Assembly: GCF_030867095.1 (NCBI RefSeq)
Contig: NC_081828.1
Location: 210,744,978 to 210,808,977 of the forward strand
Direction: 5' to 3'
Length of the DNA stretch: 64,000 bases
From: Alligator mississippiensis
Taxonomy: Eukaryota; Chordata; Crocodylia; Alligatoridae
The number at the start of each line of letters is the position of its first letter. Position 1 is the first letter of the stretch. The notes beneath the pieces are model-generated. The model did no database searches and was not told where the DNA came from. It worked only from the letters and a program-made list of their open reading frames with translations. The position numbers and the translations under genes were made by a program. Of the stretch, positions 12,571-23,575 are shown one piece after another.

Positions 12571-13366
12571 GGCTAGGGACAGACATTCAAAGAGCCTGAG
12601 CCTGAATTTATTCAATCTTTGCAGGTTAGTCTAACCTGGCTAGGCGAAATCACTTTGTACCTGCACAGACATCCCAAAAATGCAGGCACATGCCTGCAGT
12701 GGCTCAGGCTAGAAGCCAGGGTGCACTAGAGCAGCCTTCCCTATCCTTCCACATCACTGAACTCAGGGTGGGGCATGGCCAGGCCCCAGCAGGATGCTCT
12801 GACCAGCCCAGCAGAGAATTGATAACAGTGTTTATCACCGCTAACTCAGTGTTTATCACCCCATTATGAAAAAACCAGAGGGACATTACCAACTACCTGT
12901 TGATTCTACCTGTTGGTTCAGCAGACACTGTAGCCAGCATGTGGTCTGCTAGCTAATACACAGACACCTCTTGGCAAGGCAGAGGGGAGGAGGGAATTCC
13001 TGCTCTGCAGGGAGTGGTGAGGGGGAGGGGGGAAGCAGCCTGCAGTCTCTGCCAGAGCTGCAGCCAGGGAGCAGAGGGGAGGGGCCAGCCCTGCTGTGGA
13101 GCAGAGAGCCCTGCCCAGCCCAAAGAGCATGCCAAGATGCTGGGGGAGTCTGGTTTATCTTAAACCAGCAAGGGGTCTGGGATAGACATTGCGTAAACCG
13201 GTTTGACCCAAATTAGTTGTCTGATACTATATTCAATCAGGTTTATTTCAAACCTGTTTCAGCTATTTTCAGGCTGGTTTATGTGCACTGAACATCTGTT
13301 CTGTTACAGGTTTAAATCAGTTTCTGACCCCTTAAACCAGTCTGTGTGTAATGTCTGTCCCTAGCC
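12571..13366. mobile_element. PIF/Harbinger-like non-autonomous transposon, copy 1
   Basis: The 796-bp element has perfect 15-bp terminal inverted repeats, GGCTAGGGACAGACA at the left and its reverse complement at the right. TTA lies directly outside each end (12568-12570 and 13367-13369). A 3-bp TWA duplication and GG-start termini fit PIF/Harbinger elements. The interior has a GC-rich middle and many AAACCAG/CTGGTTTA phrases in both orientations, and no transposase. A second copy lies at 47221-47715, sharing about 120 bp at the left and 190 bp at the right end. Superfamily assignment rests on termini and duplication only. Confidence 0.7.
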
Positions 13367-13946
13367 TTACAGGAACTTATTTACAAAATGGCTCTTGGAT
13401 GGTGCTACACTCTCGCAGACAACTATCCCTGGAATTACTGCTACCACTGAAATGCTCTCACTTCACCCTCTTGCCTAGCTAAATATTTTTACAAATGGGT
13501 GACGATCCCCATTGTTACTTCTCTAGGGGATGCTTAGTCCTTGCATTTATTTGCAGGTCAGATCTTGTGTTACTGTACAGACTACAGGCATCCCAGATCT
13601 CAGGCTGCTAAAGGAAGCCACATCAAAGGGGACAGGCAGACAGATAAGGAAGGCTTCTCTAGAAGAGGAGCTTTGCTTAAACCAGAAGCTCATGAGTAGG
13701 GCCTGGTTTAAATCAGTAGCTCAGATCACTAATATTGTGGTCTAATTGTGGCTGGGGCTGCCATTTTCACGCCCAGATTGTGGGAACTCCCTCTCCCCCC
13801 CATATGCCCTGATTGGCTGAGGGGGCAGGTTTAGGGCCAGGTTTAATTGCAGCAGCAGAGGCCTTGCTCCTAAGGCCTCTGGTTGCTGCTGAAAAGCCCA
13901 TGGCCTCCCCACCCACCTCACTGGAGGTCTTAGGCAGAAAGTCCTA
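13367..13946. other. Non-coding spacer between transposon and minisatellite
   Basis: Contains further CCTGGTTTAAATC-like phrases near 13700 and 13830 that echo the interior of the Harbinger-like element, so a diverged fragment of a related element is possible. No ends could be placed. Confidence 0.3.
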
Positions 13947-14166
13947 GTGCTGGGTAAGGGAAGGGCTGTTTGCTCCTCTGGGCAGGAAAACTGGGGTGCA
14001 GGGGGTTGGGGACACCTGGGGGCTACCTTGGCAGACAGCTCTGATGCTGAGTAGGGGAGGGGCTGTTTGCCCCTCTAGGCAGGCAAAGTGAGGCACCGGG
14101 GGGGGGGAGTATTGGGGAGCACCTAGGGGCTACCTTGGCAGACAGCTCTGGTGCTGGGTAGGGGAA
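13947..14166. repeat. Minisatellite, ~100-bp unit, about 2.2 copies
   Basis: Units begin at 13947, 14044 and 14151 with RTGCTGRGTARGGG. They run through GGGCTGTTTGCYCCTCT and GGGGGCTACCTTGGCAGACAG. The spacing is 97 and then 107 bp, the difference being partly an extra G run at 14099-14107. It directly abuts the TA microsatellite. Confidence 0.8.
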
Positions 14167-14167
14167 A

Positions 14168-14170
<3 letters not shown>

Positions 14171-14216
<46 letters not shown>

Positions 14217-14243
14217 GAGAGAGAGAGCGCAAGAGAGAGAGAG
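14171..14243. repeat. (TA)20 microsatellite followed by GA-rich tract
   Basis: Positions 14171-14210 are uninterrupted TA dinucleotides. They are followed after CACATA by imperfect GA repeats to 14243. Such a tract is expected to be polymorphic and can extrude as a cruciform. Confidence 0.95.
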
Positions 14244-14425
14244 GTAGTTATCCATGTTAGTCTGTAGTCAAGTAGAAGTCAGTAGATTTGCACCTTATAG
14301 ACTCACCAAAGTAGATATATATACTGCCAATCAAAGTAGATATATATACTGGCAATATATACTGCTTATAGGTATAAGTATATCTATATATCTAGGTATA
14401 TATCTAGATATCTAGATATACCTAT
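14244..14425. repeat. Interspersed-repeat end with AT-rich palindromes
   Basis: The phrase ATGTTAGTCTGTAGTCAAGT followed by AGTAGATTTGCACCTTATAG and ACTCACCAAAGTAG is an imperfect copy of the sequence at 14426-14510. It resembles the widespread reptile repeat end built on 'actaacacagctaac ... gcacctta(g)agactaac'. It is followed by self-complementary ATATCTAGATATCTAGATAT stretches. The class of that repeat is not certain to me. Confidence 0.45.
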
Positions 14426-14560
14426 AGAGACATAGTTAGCTGTGTTGGTCTGAGGTCAAGTAGAAGGCAGGGTAGATTTGCACCTGGCAGGCTAACCAAA
14501 GTAGAGATATATGTAAACCCTTCTACTTGGCTTCAGACTAACACAGCTAACCACATCTCT
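14426..14560. repeat. Inverted repeat with ~42-bp arms
   Basis: The left arm 14426-14467 (AGAGACATAGTTAGCTGTGT onward) is the reverse complement, with a few mismatches, of the right arm 14519-14560 (ending CTAACCACATCTCT). The arms enclose a 51-bp loop carrying the GTAGATTTGCACC phrase. It could be two head-to-head copies of the repeat end seen at 14244, or a fold-back element. Confidence 0.7.
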
Positions 14561-14668
14561 CAGCCTATAATTGCCAAATACAGGATCTGGCTGGGAGACT
14601 GGGGATGAACGTTCTGCTTTTGCATATAAAATGGCAGGCTTATGGACATGACACTTAGTGGTGTTTTA

Positions 14669-15591
14669 GGATGCTTGTATATGTGATGGGGTTTTAGTCC
14701 TTAGGGTTGCATTGTATGCCACCTAAATTGAAACAGTGAGTTTTTAAGTGAAACAGTGGATTTAACAAAATTATTGTTCTGGCAGCCACAGGTACCCACT
14801 AAAGGAAGAAGGAGTGAGGCATCCAATCCTTTTTTTTTTTGGCAGAGCCTGGTTGCCTCTCCTGTGGATGGGGGCCATTAATCTATGCTGTTAATCTGTC
14901 AGCTTACCCACCAGCCATGGGAGAGGTGGGAGTCTCCACAGAAAAAAGGGATCAGGCCCCTAGCCGCTTTTGTTTTCAGCAGGCTCCTGTGGCCAGCAGG
15001 CTGCCTGGGACCGCCTGGGAACAGGATGGCTTGCCCCTGGGGCAGTGCAGGGAGGTAGCAGGAGGGTGGCCGGCGGTGCACAGGAGGGCGGCCAGAAAAG
15101 GTGGCAGGGATGGTGCACAGGGCTCTGTGCACCCAGGTAGGCTCAGGGAAGTTATTTCCACCTGGGAGGCCCCATGCCCCATGTACCATCCCTGCTGCCT
15201 TCTCCAGATACCAGCACACCCAGCCACCCTCCTGCTGCCTTCCCATACTGCTCCAGAGGCAAACCAGCCCCTCCCAGGTGTCCCCAGGTGTCCTGTTGGC
15301 CATAGGAGCCTGCCGAAGGCAGAAATGGTGAGGGACCCGATCCTTGTTTTCTGCAGAGCCTGCCCGCCTCTGCTGTGGCCGGGGTGGGGGCAAGCTGACA
15401 AATGGCTACAAATGTTTAAAGTTGCAACATTGCAAACTAAACTACATGGGGATGTTGTTTAGTTTGCAATGATGGAAACTCATTTTAAACCCCCCAAACT
15501 TGCATACGTGTAATGTGTGATGGCATTAAGCCATACAAAGGGAAATTTTCATCATGTGTACATCATGACATTGTCACATGTACAAGCACCC
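14669..15591. mobile_element. 923-bp fold-back DNA transposon
   Basis: Outer ends GGATGCTTGTATATGTGA and TCACATGTACAAGCACCC are inverted repeats. Inside, about 14900-15140 matches the reverse complement of about 15155-15394 almost throughout, so nearly the whole element is one imperfect palindrome. For example, the GGATCAGGCCCCTAGCC area near 14948 pairs with 15298-15345. A 14-bp perfect hairpin lies at 15429-15470. The flanks are TTA on the left and TTC on the right, a possible decayed 3-bp duplication as in PIF/Harbinger. The long frames on both strands (207, 164 and 141 codons) are by-products of the symmetry and encode nothing recognisable. Confidence 0.7.
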
Positions 15592-17358
15592 TTCGTTTCT
15601 TTTAGTGAACGCAGCCGGCAAGGGACTCGGCTTTAGGACTCTGCTGCTTGCAGGTCTCTAAGGCAGAATGCAAGATCTCACACCCCTGCTCGGGCAAGTG
15701 AGAGACAGGTGCAACGTAGCCCATTAGCAGGATGGTTCATGGAGGGAGGCAGCCCTCAGCGCCAGGGGAGCGGGTGGAATCTTTTTCTAAAGGAAAAGAG
15801 AGATGAAATCCCCACCGCTTTCAGAGCCATCCACTCCGTCCTTTCAGTTTGCTGCCAGCTGTAAACTCCCTCTCTCCCTCCCTCCCTCTCACATTCTCGT
15901 TCTCTCTCTCATAATTATTTCATCAAATCGGCCTTTTTTTTTCACTGTACGTTTAAAGGCATTCAACTTGGCTCCGTGATACATCTTCCTAAAACGACAG
16001 CTGCTTCCTTCTCCCCCGCTGGCTGGGTGGGTTTTCTTTTGCCTTTTTCTTTGCATGTGTGTGTGCATGCATGTGTGCATGTATGTATGTATGTGTGTGT
16101 GTGTGTTTTCAATTACATACCTCCCCAGCACATAAATGCATGGCAATATTTTATGTGTCCTTCTTTTCCTCCCTGTGCTTTTCCTTTCCGCCCTCTTATT
16201 CTTGCTCCCTGCCTCGCTCCAGGCTCCCTCCATCTCCACCCCCGCATGGCTATTTGTCACTCCTGGAGCGGAGTTCTCCTTTTTAGACATGTTTTCGCAT
16301 AGGATGTCTCCCACCAACACAAGCTGCCCGGCCTATTAACTCCTCGAGCACAATTGACAGCCTGAACTCCCAGTCACATTGCCAAGAGACAGAGGGTGCC
16401 TTCAAGTTGCCCGATTGCACCCAGTAAAGCATCTTTCAGTGCCTTCTTGGCCCACAGACTCTAGAAAGGAAAAAATCCTCTTCGGGGCAGAAATAAAGCT
16501 CTGCTTGGCTCTTTCATGTTTTTTTTTTTTAATTTGGTTCCTGATTTATAATCGTATTAATGCATGTTAACGGTTTATTGTTTCCTCATAAACATTTTAT
16601 TGCGGGATTTATTGACTTAGGCAAATGGTGCTGAGATTCCTCTTGGCACATAGGCGCTGCGCAGTGGGGGTTACACCAGTCGTTCTCTGTAAGGACCAAT
16701 CCCGCCGTCCCCAGGATCCGCTCCAAAAGGAGGTCATTTGGATTCTTTATTAAAGCACTATACCTGTGCCATGAATCACCCCCCACCCCGTGTTTAAATT
16801 AACAAGACTGCGTCAGAGGATTCATTAGGGATTGCTGCTAATTGTGCCTCGCTAATGATAAGAACATCACTTTGGCATTACCCCCGCCATCTTATTGGCT
16901 GACAATTTCAAGAATCATAAAAAGCAGCCGATGAGGAGATGGGATGACTCCAGAGGCTGTTAATGGCTTCATTCAGATCTTCGCTCCTGGTTCGGATCCA
17001 ACAACTTACGTCCGTGCTATGGGCAATGACTGCCGTGTAGCGAGCTGCCAGAAGATACTTGCAGGAGCCCCCAGAAAGTGTCATTGGTCCTACATAAATC
17101 CTCTATATCCTACATCTACCTGATGGCACCTTACTAACTGTTTACATGAACTTGAGGAAACGTGAAGGAAAGCTTGAACAAGCCTGGGCAACCCATGCCA
17201 GGAAATAGGTCTTGGTCCCCCTCCAGTGGATTGGGCTTACCAGAGGCTCAGAGTCTCTTTGAAAGATGTGAAGGGGATCTCGGCTCTTTCATGGGAGTGC
17301 TAAGGGCTCATCTTTTTTGTTTTATAGGTCCCTGGTTCGGACTCCACCGATGGTTCAT
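15592..17358. other. Unique DNA, candidate conserved non-coding region, with TG microsatellite
   Basis: A CT-rich tract lies at about 15868-15910 and an imperfect (TG)n/(TATG)n microsatellite at about 16058-16107. From 16530 to 16990 the sequence is repeat-free and AT-rich with clustered homeodomain-like and CCAAT-like cores (GCTAATTGTGCC, GCTAATGATAAG, TTATTGGCTGAC). That makes it a reasonable candidate enhancer; this is inference from texture only. Confidence 0.3.
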
Positions 17359-17437
17359 CTCTACCAGAGACAGGAGAATTATATGGGCAACCAACCCAAA
17401 AAGCGCAACCCATATAATTCTCCCGTCTCTGGTAGAG
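17359..17437. repeat. 29-bp stem hairpin (inverted repeat)
   Basis: The left arm 17359-17387 and right arm 17409-17437 are reverse complements at 28 of 29 positions. The arms read CTCTACCAGAGACRGGAGAA and on through TTATATGGG. The loop is only 21 bases, CAACCAACCCAAAAAGCGCA plus one A. No transposon termini or target duplication are evident. It could be a solitary MITE remnant, the product of a replication template switch, or a transcribed hairpin (small-RNA precursor). Confidence 0.9.
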
Positions 17438-19194
17438 TTGCTCTCTTTTGTTTGCATGACAGCATGGGGGACCCTGGGATCTCAATAGTTTTTGCTGTAG
17501 CAGTTGTGGCCCATTGAGTCCACTGGCCTGATGGTGGCTAGCACATTGCTACGGTGAGACATTGTATCACGACTTTGCCAACAGTGTGGCCATGCTATAA
17601 TTCCCCTTAATTATTTCTTTTCAGTCAGAAAATAGGCTGCCCTTCAGTGTAAGGAGGCTGCCGTACAGTTAATTGCAGTTTTTAATTTGGTTATCCTGTG
17701 GTTGAATTCTATAATTACCCCTAATTCATAAAACTGGAAAGTCTGATATACGGTCGCAATGTTAATGCAACATAGATGGGATTATTCACTGGGCTTCCAA
17801 CAGGCGCTCAGGTGAGAGCACTCAAGGGGTAAAAGGAAGTAAATAGGCCAGAGGGTTAAATTGCCACTGATATGATTTAAGAGTACTTGCATATTAAAAA
17901 GCAAAATGGCCACGTGTTGGCAAAGCAACTGCTGCGTAGCTACTTTGCACTCTCCCAGGTTGGCACGGACATGTAAGAAGCTCATGTATTATTCTGGGCT
18001 TGAATTTCTCTTTGATGTGACTGAGCGCTGTGCCTGCCGGGAACATAAAAGGAGGGTGGGAGCTGGTAGGAGCTTCCCTGAGCGAGACGCCTGTCCAGGA
18101 ACCAGGGTGTGAAGAAAGCCTAGTGGTGGCTCCTTCCCCGATGGAGCTGGTGAAGAAGACAGGAGAGGGCTGGGCAGGCAGCCTAGGGATGTGCACAGGC
18201 ATCCAGAGAAGAAGGTCTGTCCAGCGGCCAGCACCTTGAGATAGCGGCTTGGGGAAAGCACGGACTAGGACAGCTTTGGGCGCACTGATGCGCACCATTT
18301 TGGGTGCTGACCACACAGCTTGTAATGGAGGAAGAGGGGGCAGCTGGGAAAGTACTGTGGAGACAAATACTGACATTTTAAATGCCGTCATTAGGTTTCA
18401 GAGTAATCACCCCCTTTGAAATGATGCCATTCACACCTCCGTTAGTATCGTTGACGACTCTGGAAGGCAGAAAGGTATCCGTTATGTTTGGTTCACATTT
18501 TTTATAAGGATTTTGTATGCGGCCAAAAGAGATCAGAAACAGATTTTATTCAACTGAAACATCGCTCAGATTTTGGAGCAGTGGATCTTGGAGATCGGCG
18601 GTGAGGGGTGTTTTCTGCAACCAATTTAGAAACCGCAGGGTACTTGAATATGCAAGGTCCTGCTGATGGGGTTTGCTGTGATGTATCACGTGTAGTAGGA
18701 AATGGAGCACGGCCACTATGGAGCAGCTGTCAGTTGGTAACTTGGAGTTATTTCCAATCTTTGCTGGATGCAGACCAAGGGCCTAAGCCAGTGCTCCAAG
18801 CTTTCCAGGCCTAGTCTTTCTGAGTCTTGCTCCATCTTCTTTACATCTCAAAGAACAAGCACCCCCTGCTCTGCTACTGCGCTGAGCACAGCAGTGACAT
18901 CCAGGAGCCAGTCCATCTGGGACCCTTGGATGTGCTGCTGCTGCTACCCAAAAGTGCAGGGAAAGCGTCTCATTGATTTCAGCAGGCTTTCGATCAGGCT
19001 GCTTTGTTCCAATTGTTTTTAATATTAATTAGAAAAAAAGATCTCCTCATTTGTCATAGCCCCTGATGCTTCCTCGTGGATGAGGGCGGTGGAAGACTGA
19101 CCCTCAGTTATCTTTCTGCTCGACACGCTGTGCAGGATTGTGCACTAAGCCACACTCAGCCACTTACTCCCACCTGCATCATCTCCATCAGAGC
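17438..19194. other. Unique non-coding DNA
   Basis: No repeat or gene recognised. The AT-rich stretch at 17640-17760 contains CAGTTAATTGCAG, also present at about 5162; this could be chance or a shared regulatory motif. Confidence 0.35.
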
Positions 19195-19345
19195 AATGAG
19201 CTGCAGGGCATGGGAAGGCCAAGGTGGTAGAGTGGCTGCAGGACCTCACTATGGATCCAGAAATATGAGTTTGAGCCTGGTTCAGGCTTACCTACAAATG
19301 CAGCCCTCAGTCAACCCATCTGTAAATGGGTAGATGGTCACTCGG
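19195..19345 (+). repeat. tRNA-derived SINE, MIR-like tail
   Basis: A degenerate tRNA-like head (GGTGGTAGAGTGGCTGCAGG, then GAGTTTGAGCCTGGTTC as a B-box-like part) is followed by TCAACCCATCTGTAAATGGG. That closely resembles the CCCATCTGTAAAATGGG phrase typical of MIR/L2-type SINE tails. It is old, with several substitutions in the promoter boxes. Confidence 0.5.
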
Positions 19346-19993
19346 GGTGGGGAGGCAGAGGTGGCTCTACTGTGCTAGTTATGGAAACTGGTGTGCTAAC
19401 ATGATGGGCCTCCTGACCTTTGGAGGCCCATCATGGCATTGACCTTGAATCTGGACACGAGCTTTTGCTGTGCAGCAGCAGGCTGGACACAGATACATCA
19501 TACCTCTGTAGATAAGCCCTCATGAAAAGCAGTGAGGCTGATGGTGGCCCAGTGGTTCTTGTGGGTGGGTTAACGTCCTCTTTGATACTTACATTGAGAA
19601 AATATTAGTATTACGATTGCGCTAACGCACCAAATTCCCCTTGCTAAAACTGATGAATTCAATTGGTCCTGGATTTTAAGGCCATTTTGATCATCTGATC
19701 TGACCTTCACAGAACCTCACCCAGTAATTTCTTCATCGGGCCCATAACTTCTGCTCGAGCTAGAGAATATACTTTAGAAAAATCTTGTCTCAATTTAATA
19801 CTTTAGAAAAACTCTTGATCAAAAGCCTTGATGTAAAGACCCCAAGTAATGGAGAATCTGCCATATCCTTTCATACATTTGTTCCAATGACCGAGTATCC
19901 TCACTGTCAAGCATTGGCCCTTTGTTTCCAGTTCGAATTTGCCTAGCTTCAGCTTCTGAGGATTGGATTTCATAACGCCCTTTGGTGCAACAT
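19346..19993. other. Unique non-coding DNA
   Basis: A 13-bp inverted match, TGATGGGCCTCC / GGAGGCCCATCA, at 19402-19434 forms a short hairpin. Nothing else was recognised. Confidence 0.35.
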
Positions 19994-20110
19994 CAGTGTT
20001 TCTCAAAGTGGTAGGATTTTATTAGCCACAGCACAGAGTCGCAGAGGTGCCTAGCAGTCTAACACACTTAAAAGGGGTGTGTAACTCAGAAAGTTTTGAA
20101 AACCACTATG
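19994..20110. mobile_element. Short hAT-like MITE
   Basis: It begins CAGTGTTTCTCAAAGTGG and ends AAAGTTTTGAAAACCACTATG. These match the hAT terminus consensus of the CAGTGGTTCTCAAA kind in inverted orientation. The right terminus has drifted and I cannot see a convincing 8-bp duplication. About 117 bp long, with no coding capacity. Confidence 0.5.
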
Positions 20111-20968
20111 CTAGTCTATGATCAGAGATTCCAGGTGTATACTTGCAGACCATGAACAATTCAATCTGTACTTCTTTCTTGAGTAGACAAAACAGATTTT
20201 TTTATGCATCTCACTGTCAGGGGGGGCGGGGTGGGGCGGGTTGCTTTTTTCCCATATCTTAGATCTCTTCTGAGCCTCTTCCAATTTTTCAATATCCTTT
20301 TTGAAAAATAGATCCCAGCACTGTATTTCAGTAATGGTTTCATTAGTGCTGTGCCCACAGATAATGCCTGCACCTCACTCCCATTTTACATTTTCTTTGC
20401 TGATACATCCAACATAGCACCAGCCGTCTTGGCTACAGCATCTCACAGGGAGCTCGTAGTGCATTGCTTACCTACTGCAAGTCCTGAGTCCAAGTGCTTT
20501 TTTAAGTCACTGTTTTGCAGGATGCAGTCCTCTGCTTGTAAGTGGGGCTTCCTTTGGTACATAATGCATGACCTTGCATTTGGCTGAATTAGGATGCATT
20601 ATTATTATTATGTATCCTCTCTAAGACATGATCCAGATCAATCTGCAGAACTAGTCTGTTCCCATTATAATTTATCACTTCACCCATTTTTGTGCCGCAG
20701 TAGATTTAGCAGCTAGGCCTTGCACTCAGGAACTTTTCCTTAGTGTTCATTAAAGAGAAGAGGATATTGCTGTGTATATCATCTCTGGTTATTTGTTCTT
20801 CAAATTTTTTTAGACCTAACTCCCATCTTACATTTCCCCTTCCCCATTTTTCTCCTTTTATTGGCTTCACTTTGTTGAATTTGTTTTTTCTCAAGGATAC
20901 TTGCTTGGCTTGAACAGCTGGACAAAGTGGTTGACACTTGGCTTGAAGCCCCTTGAAGTCAATGGAAG
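20111..20968. other. Unique non-coding DNA
   Basis: T-rich and A-rich sequence with an (ATT)4 microsatellite at about 20599-20610 and a G-rich patch near 20220. No gene or transposon ends recognised. Confidence 0.35.
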
Positions 20969-21762
20969 AATCATAGACTCATAGAAAATGAGGGTTGGAA
21001 GGGACCCCAGGAGCTCTTGTCTAGTCCAACCCCCTGCTCAGAGCAGGAGCAGCCCCAACTACATCATCCCAGCCAGGGCTTTGTCTACCTGGATCTTAAA
21101 AACCTCCAAGGATGGAGAGTCCACCACCTCTCTGGGTAACCTGTTCCAGTACTTTACTACCCTCCTAGTGAGAGAGCTTTTCCTAATATCCAACCTAAAC
21201 TTCCCTTGCTGCAACTTGAGCCCATTGCTCCTTGAGCCCATTGCTCTGCCACCACTGAGAACAGTCCAGCTCCATCATTTTTGCAACCCCTCTTTCAGGT
21301 AGTTGAAGGCTGCTGTTAAAAGCTCCCCTCAATCTTCTCTTCTCCAGACTAAATAAGCTGAGTTCCTTCAGCCTCTCCTCACGAGTCATGTCCCCTAGTC
21401 CCCCAACCATTTTTGTTGCCCTCAGCTGGACTCTCTCCAACTTGCCCACATCCTTTCTGTAGTGGGTGCCCAAAACTGGACACAGGACTCCAGATGTGGC
21501 CTCGCCAGTGTTGAATAGAGGGGAATAATCACTTCCCTTGCCCTGCTGGCAATGCTCCTACCAATGCAGCCCAGGATGCCATTAGCCTTCTTGGCAACCA
21601 GGGCACACTGCTGGCTCATATCCAGCTTATTGTCCACTGTCACCCCCAGGTCCTTTTCTGCAGAGCTGCTGCTTAGCCAGTCGGCCCTCAGCCTGCACCG
21701 GTGCATGGGGTTGTTCTGTCCTAAGTGCAGGACTTTGCAGTTGTCCTTGTTGAACCTCATAA
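20969..21762 (-). mobile_element. CR1 LINE, 5'-truncated, antisense
   Basis: The left edge carries the CR1 3' end (minus strand) with TCATAGACTCATAG and the GGTTGGAAGGGACCCCAGGA phrase. Reading leftwards from 21760, the minus strand codes for the C-terminal part of the CR1 reverse transcriptase: NKDNCKVLHLGQNNPMHRC, then [31 protein letters not shown], then in other frames [34 protein letters not shown] and NRLPREVVDSP. At least two frameshifts are present, so it is dead. The 5' end is cut inside the reverse transcriptase, typical for CR1. It resembles bird-type CR1 more than the copy at 35 kb does. Confidence 0.93.
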
Positions 21763-22555
21763 GAGCTGCTGTCTGCTTTAAAGGGCTCTGGATTGGGCCA
21801 CAAACCCATCAGTCCTGCGCTGGCACAGACACAGAGGGAATCTTCCAATACAATGGCTGCACTTGAAAAATTCTTGGACTCATCTATGGATTGCAGTGTG
21901 CCTTTCCCTGTTCTTACAATAAAGGTCTGGTAATTGCTCCCAAAATGGAAGAACTTTTTAAAGTGTGACCACCAAAGGTCAGTTTCCAGTATTTGTGATC
22001 TTTAACAATGGAAAAAATTCCTCACTGTCAAACAACTCTCTTTTGAAAAATGTTTTTTCTGTTACTCCAAAGTCCTGACAAATAGGAGGAGAAGCGACCA
22101 GCTGCAAACTCAAGTTACAAGCAGTGGAAATGTTCTTTATAGACAAGCTGGAGAAGCAACATTGAGATCTGCATCTCTGCTTCCCAGAACTTATTTCTTT
22201 CCTCCGGTTTGGAAACTAGAATATTATGAAATATGAGGCTGGACAGTCATTAGAGGAAGCTAAGAGCAAAGTGAGTGCTTCTAGTCCTGTGCCCCGAATC
22301 CTGGGCGGTGAGCTTCGGGCAGCGAGGAGAGTGAATTCCCCAAGCCAGAAAAATAGGCACGCAATTACAATAGATTAGTAATTGGGACTCTCTGAACATT
22401 TCCAGGCTGGGGGGAGACGGGATGTAACAAACATCTCACAAAGGCAAGTGCTTGTAAAATTTCCAAGCTGGTTTTGCAAATTTAGGAGGTTCTTGCAGTT
22501 TAGGATTTCTTCATGAGCTGATTCTCATGAGCCTTTCTTCTTCATCTCTCTTAGA
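21763..22555. other. Unique non-coding DNA
   Basis: Lies just 5' of the truncated CR1. No features recognised beyond short A/T-rich tracts. Confidence 0.35.
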
Positions 22556-22800
22556 TGTCTCCTATCACCATGGCATCGAAGAACCACACAGTCCTTAAAT
22601 GTATTTTTCTTCCCAGCATCCCTCAGAGGTCGGGACCCAATTCTGTCCCTTCAGAGAGAACCGAGATACACACAGATAAGCCACCTGCTCAGGGTCACAC
22701 AGGAAGCTTGTGGCAGAGCAGAGACTTGAACAAATCTCTCCCAGCCCCTAGGCTGGGATGCTAACCAGTGAACCATCCTGCCTCTCGTCCTTATTGAACC
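22556..22800 (+). repeat. MIR-type SINE
   Basis: Contains CAGGGTCACACAGGAAGCTT followed by GTGGCAGAGCAGAGACTTGA, then CCCAGCCCCTAGGCTGGGAT and GCTAACCAGTGAACCATCCT. This is the characteristic MIR/CORE-SINE order (AGGTCACACAG, GTGGCAGAGC, TGAACC, CTAACCACTAGACCA). Orientation is plus. Old and diverged. Confidence 0.75.
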
Positions 22801-23394
22801 TCATAATGAACTTATTTTTTTGCAAAGAGTATTTGCAAATACTTTCTTGCTTGCGCCTGGCGCGCTGGATGTATTTCATTGTCTCTGAGCTGCTACACCT
22901 CGAGATACATAATCGATACGCTAACTTAGCACGATCCTGTCCCTCTTTACTAAGCAGTCCTGATAACTGTCCAAGTCTGCTGCGTGCTGGTGATTAGTAG
23001 AATTTGCCTTTGGCTTACAGGAGGGTGAAGGCTCCTGGTCCAGATGATGAAGGTCCTGGAATTTATTTCTACTAGCAAGCATTGTGTTTGTGGCTACAGT
23101 GCACTCCAGATACGGTAAAGAGCCAGAACTGAGGCTCTGGTCAGTTATATATATATGGTCCCTATCATTATAATAGTTCATTAGCTATCAAGTGATGTCC
23201 TTATAATTGTAATAGCTCATTGGTTTTCAAACACTTGTTACTTTATCCTCCCAATACCTCCATTACAAAAAAAGGCCCATGGCAGTGACATGGCCACAAT
23301 CATGTCCAGCTGCCTAGCCTGAATGACCTGGGAGCCATTTACAGGTGGGTCTGGCTATTGGCACGATGTGGCAGCAGAGCTCAGACACCCACCA

Positions 23395-23575
23395 TACCAC
23401 TGAAACCACTGGAAGATGCTTGAATTGCTTTTCCACTGCACCTGCATTACAGACACGCAATGTGGCTCTGAGGGTTTTAAGTGACTTGCCCAAGGTCACA
23501 CATACAATCAGTGGCGGAGCAGGGAACCGAACCCACTGCCCAAGCCAGCAACTAGACTTCCTGTGTGGTGCCTTC
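23395..23575 (+). repeat. MIR-type SINE
   Basis: TTTTAAGTGACTTGCCCAAG followed by GTCACACATACAATCAGTGG and CGGAGCAGGGAACCGAACCC matches the MIR core, and CCAGCAACTAGACTTCCTGT corresponds to the 3' portion. Plus strand, similar in age to the copy at 22.56 kb. Confidence 0.8.

Noticed and set aside
14839-15462. 207-codon plus-strand frame with mirror frames of 164 and 141 codons on the minus strand
   Set aside because: Explained by the palindromic structure of the fold-back element; the frames on the two strands are near copies of each other.
16058-16107. Potential coding sequence MCACMCACMYVCVCV across the TG microsatellite
   Set aside because: The cysteine/valine repeat is only translation of a TG/TATG microsatellite.
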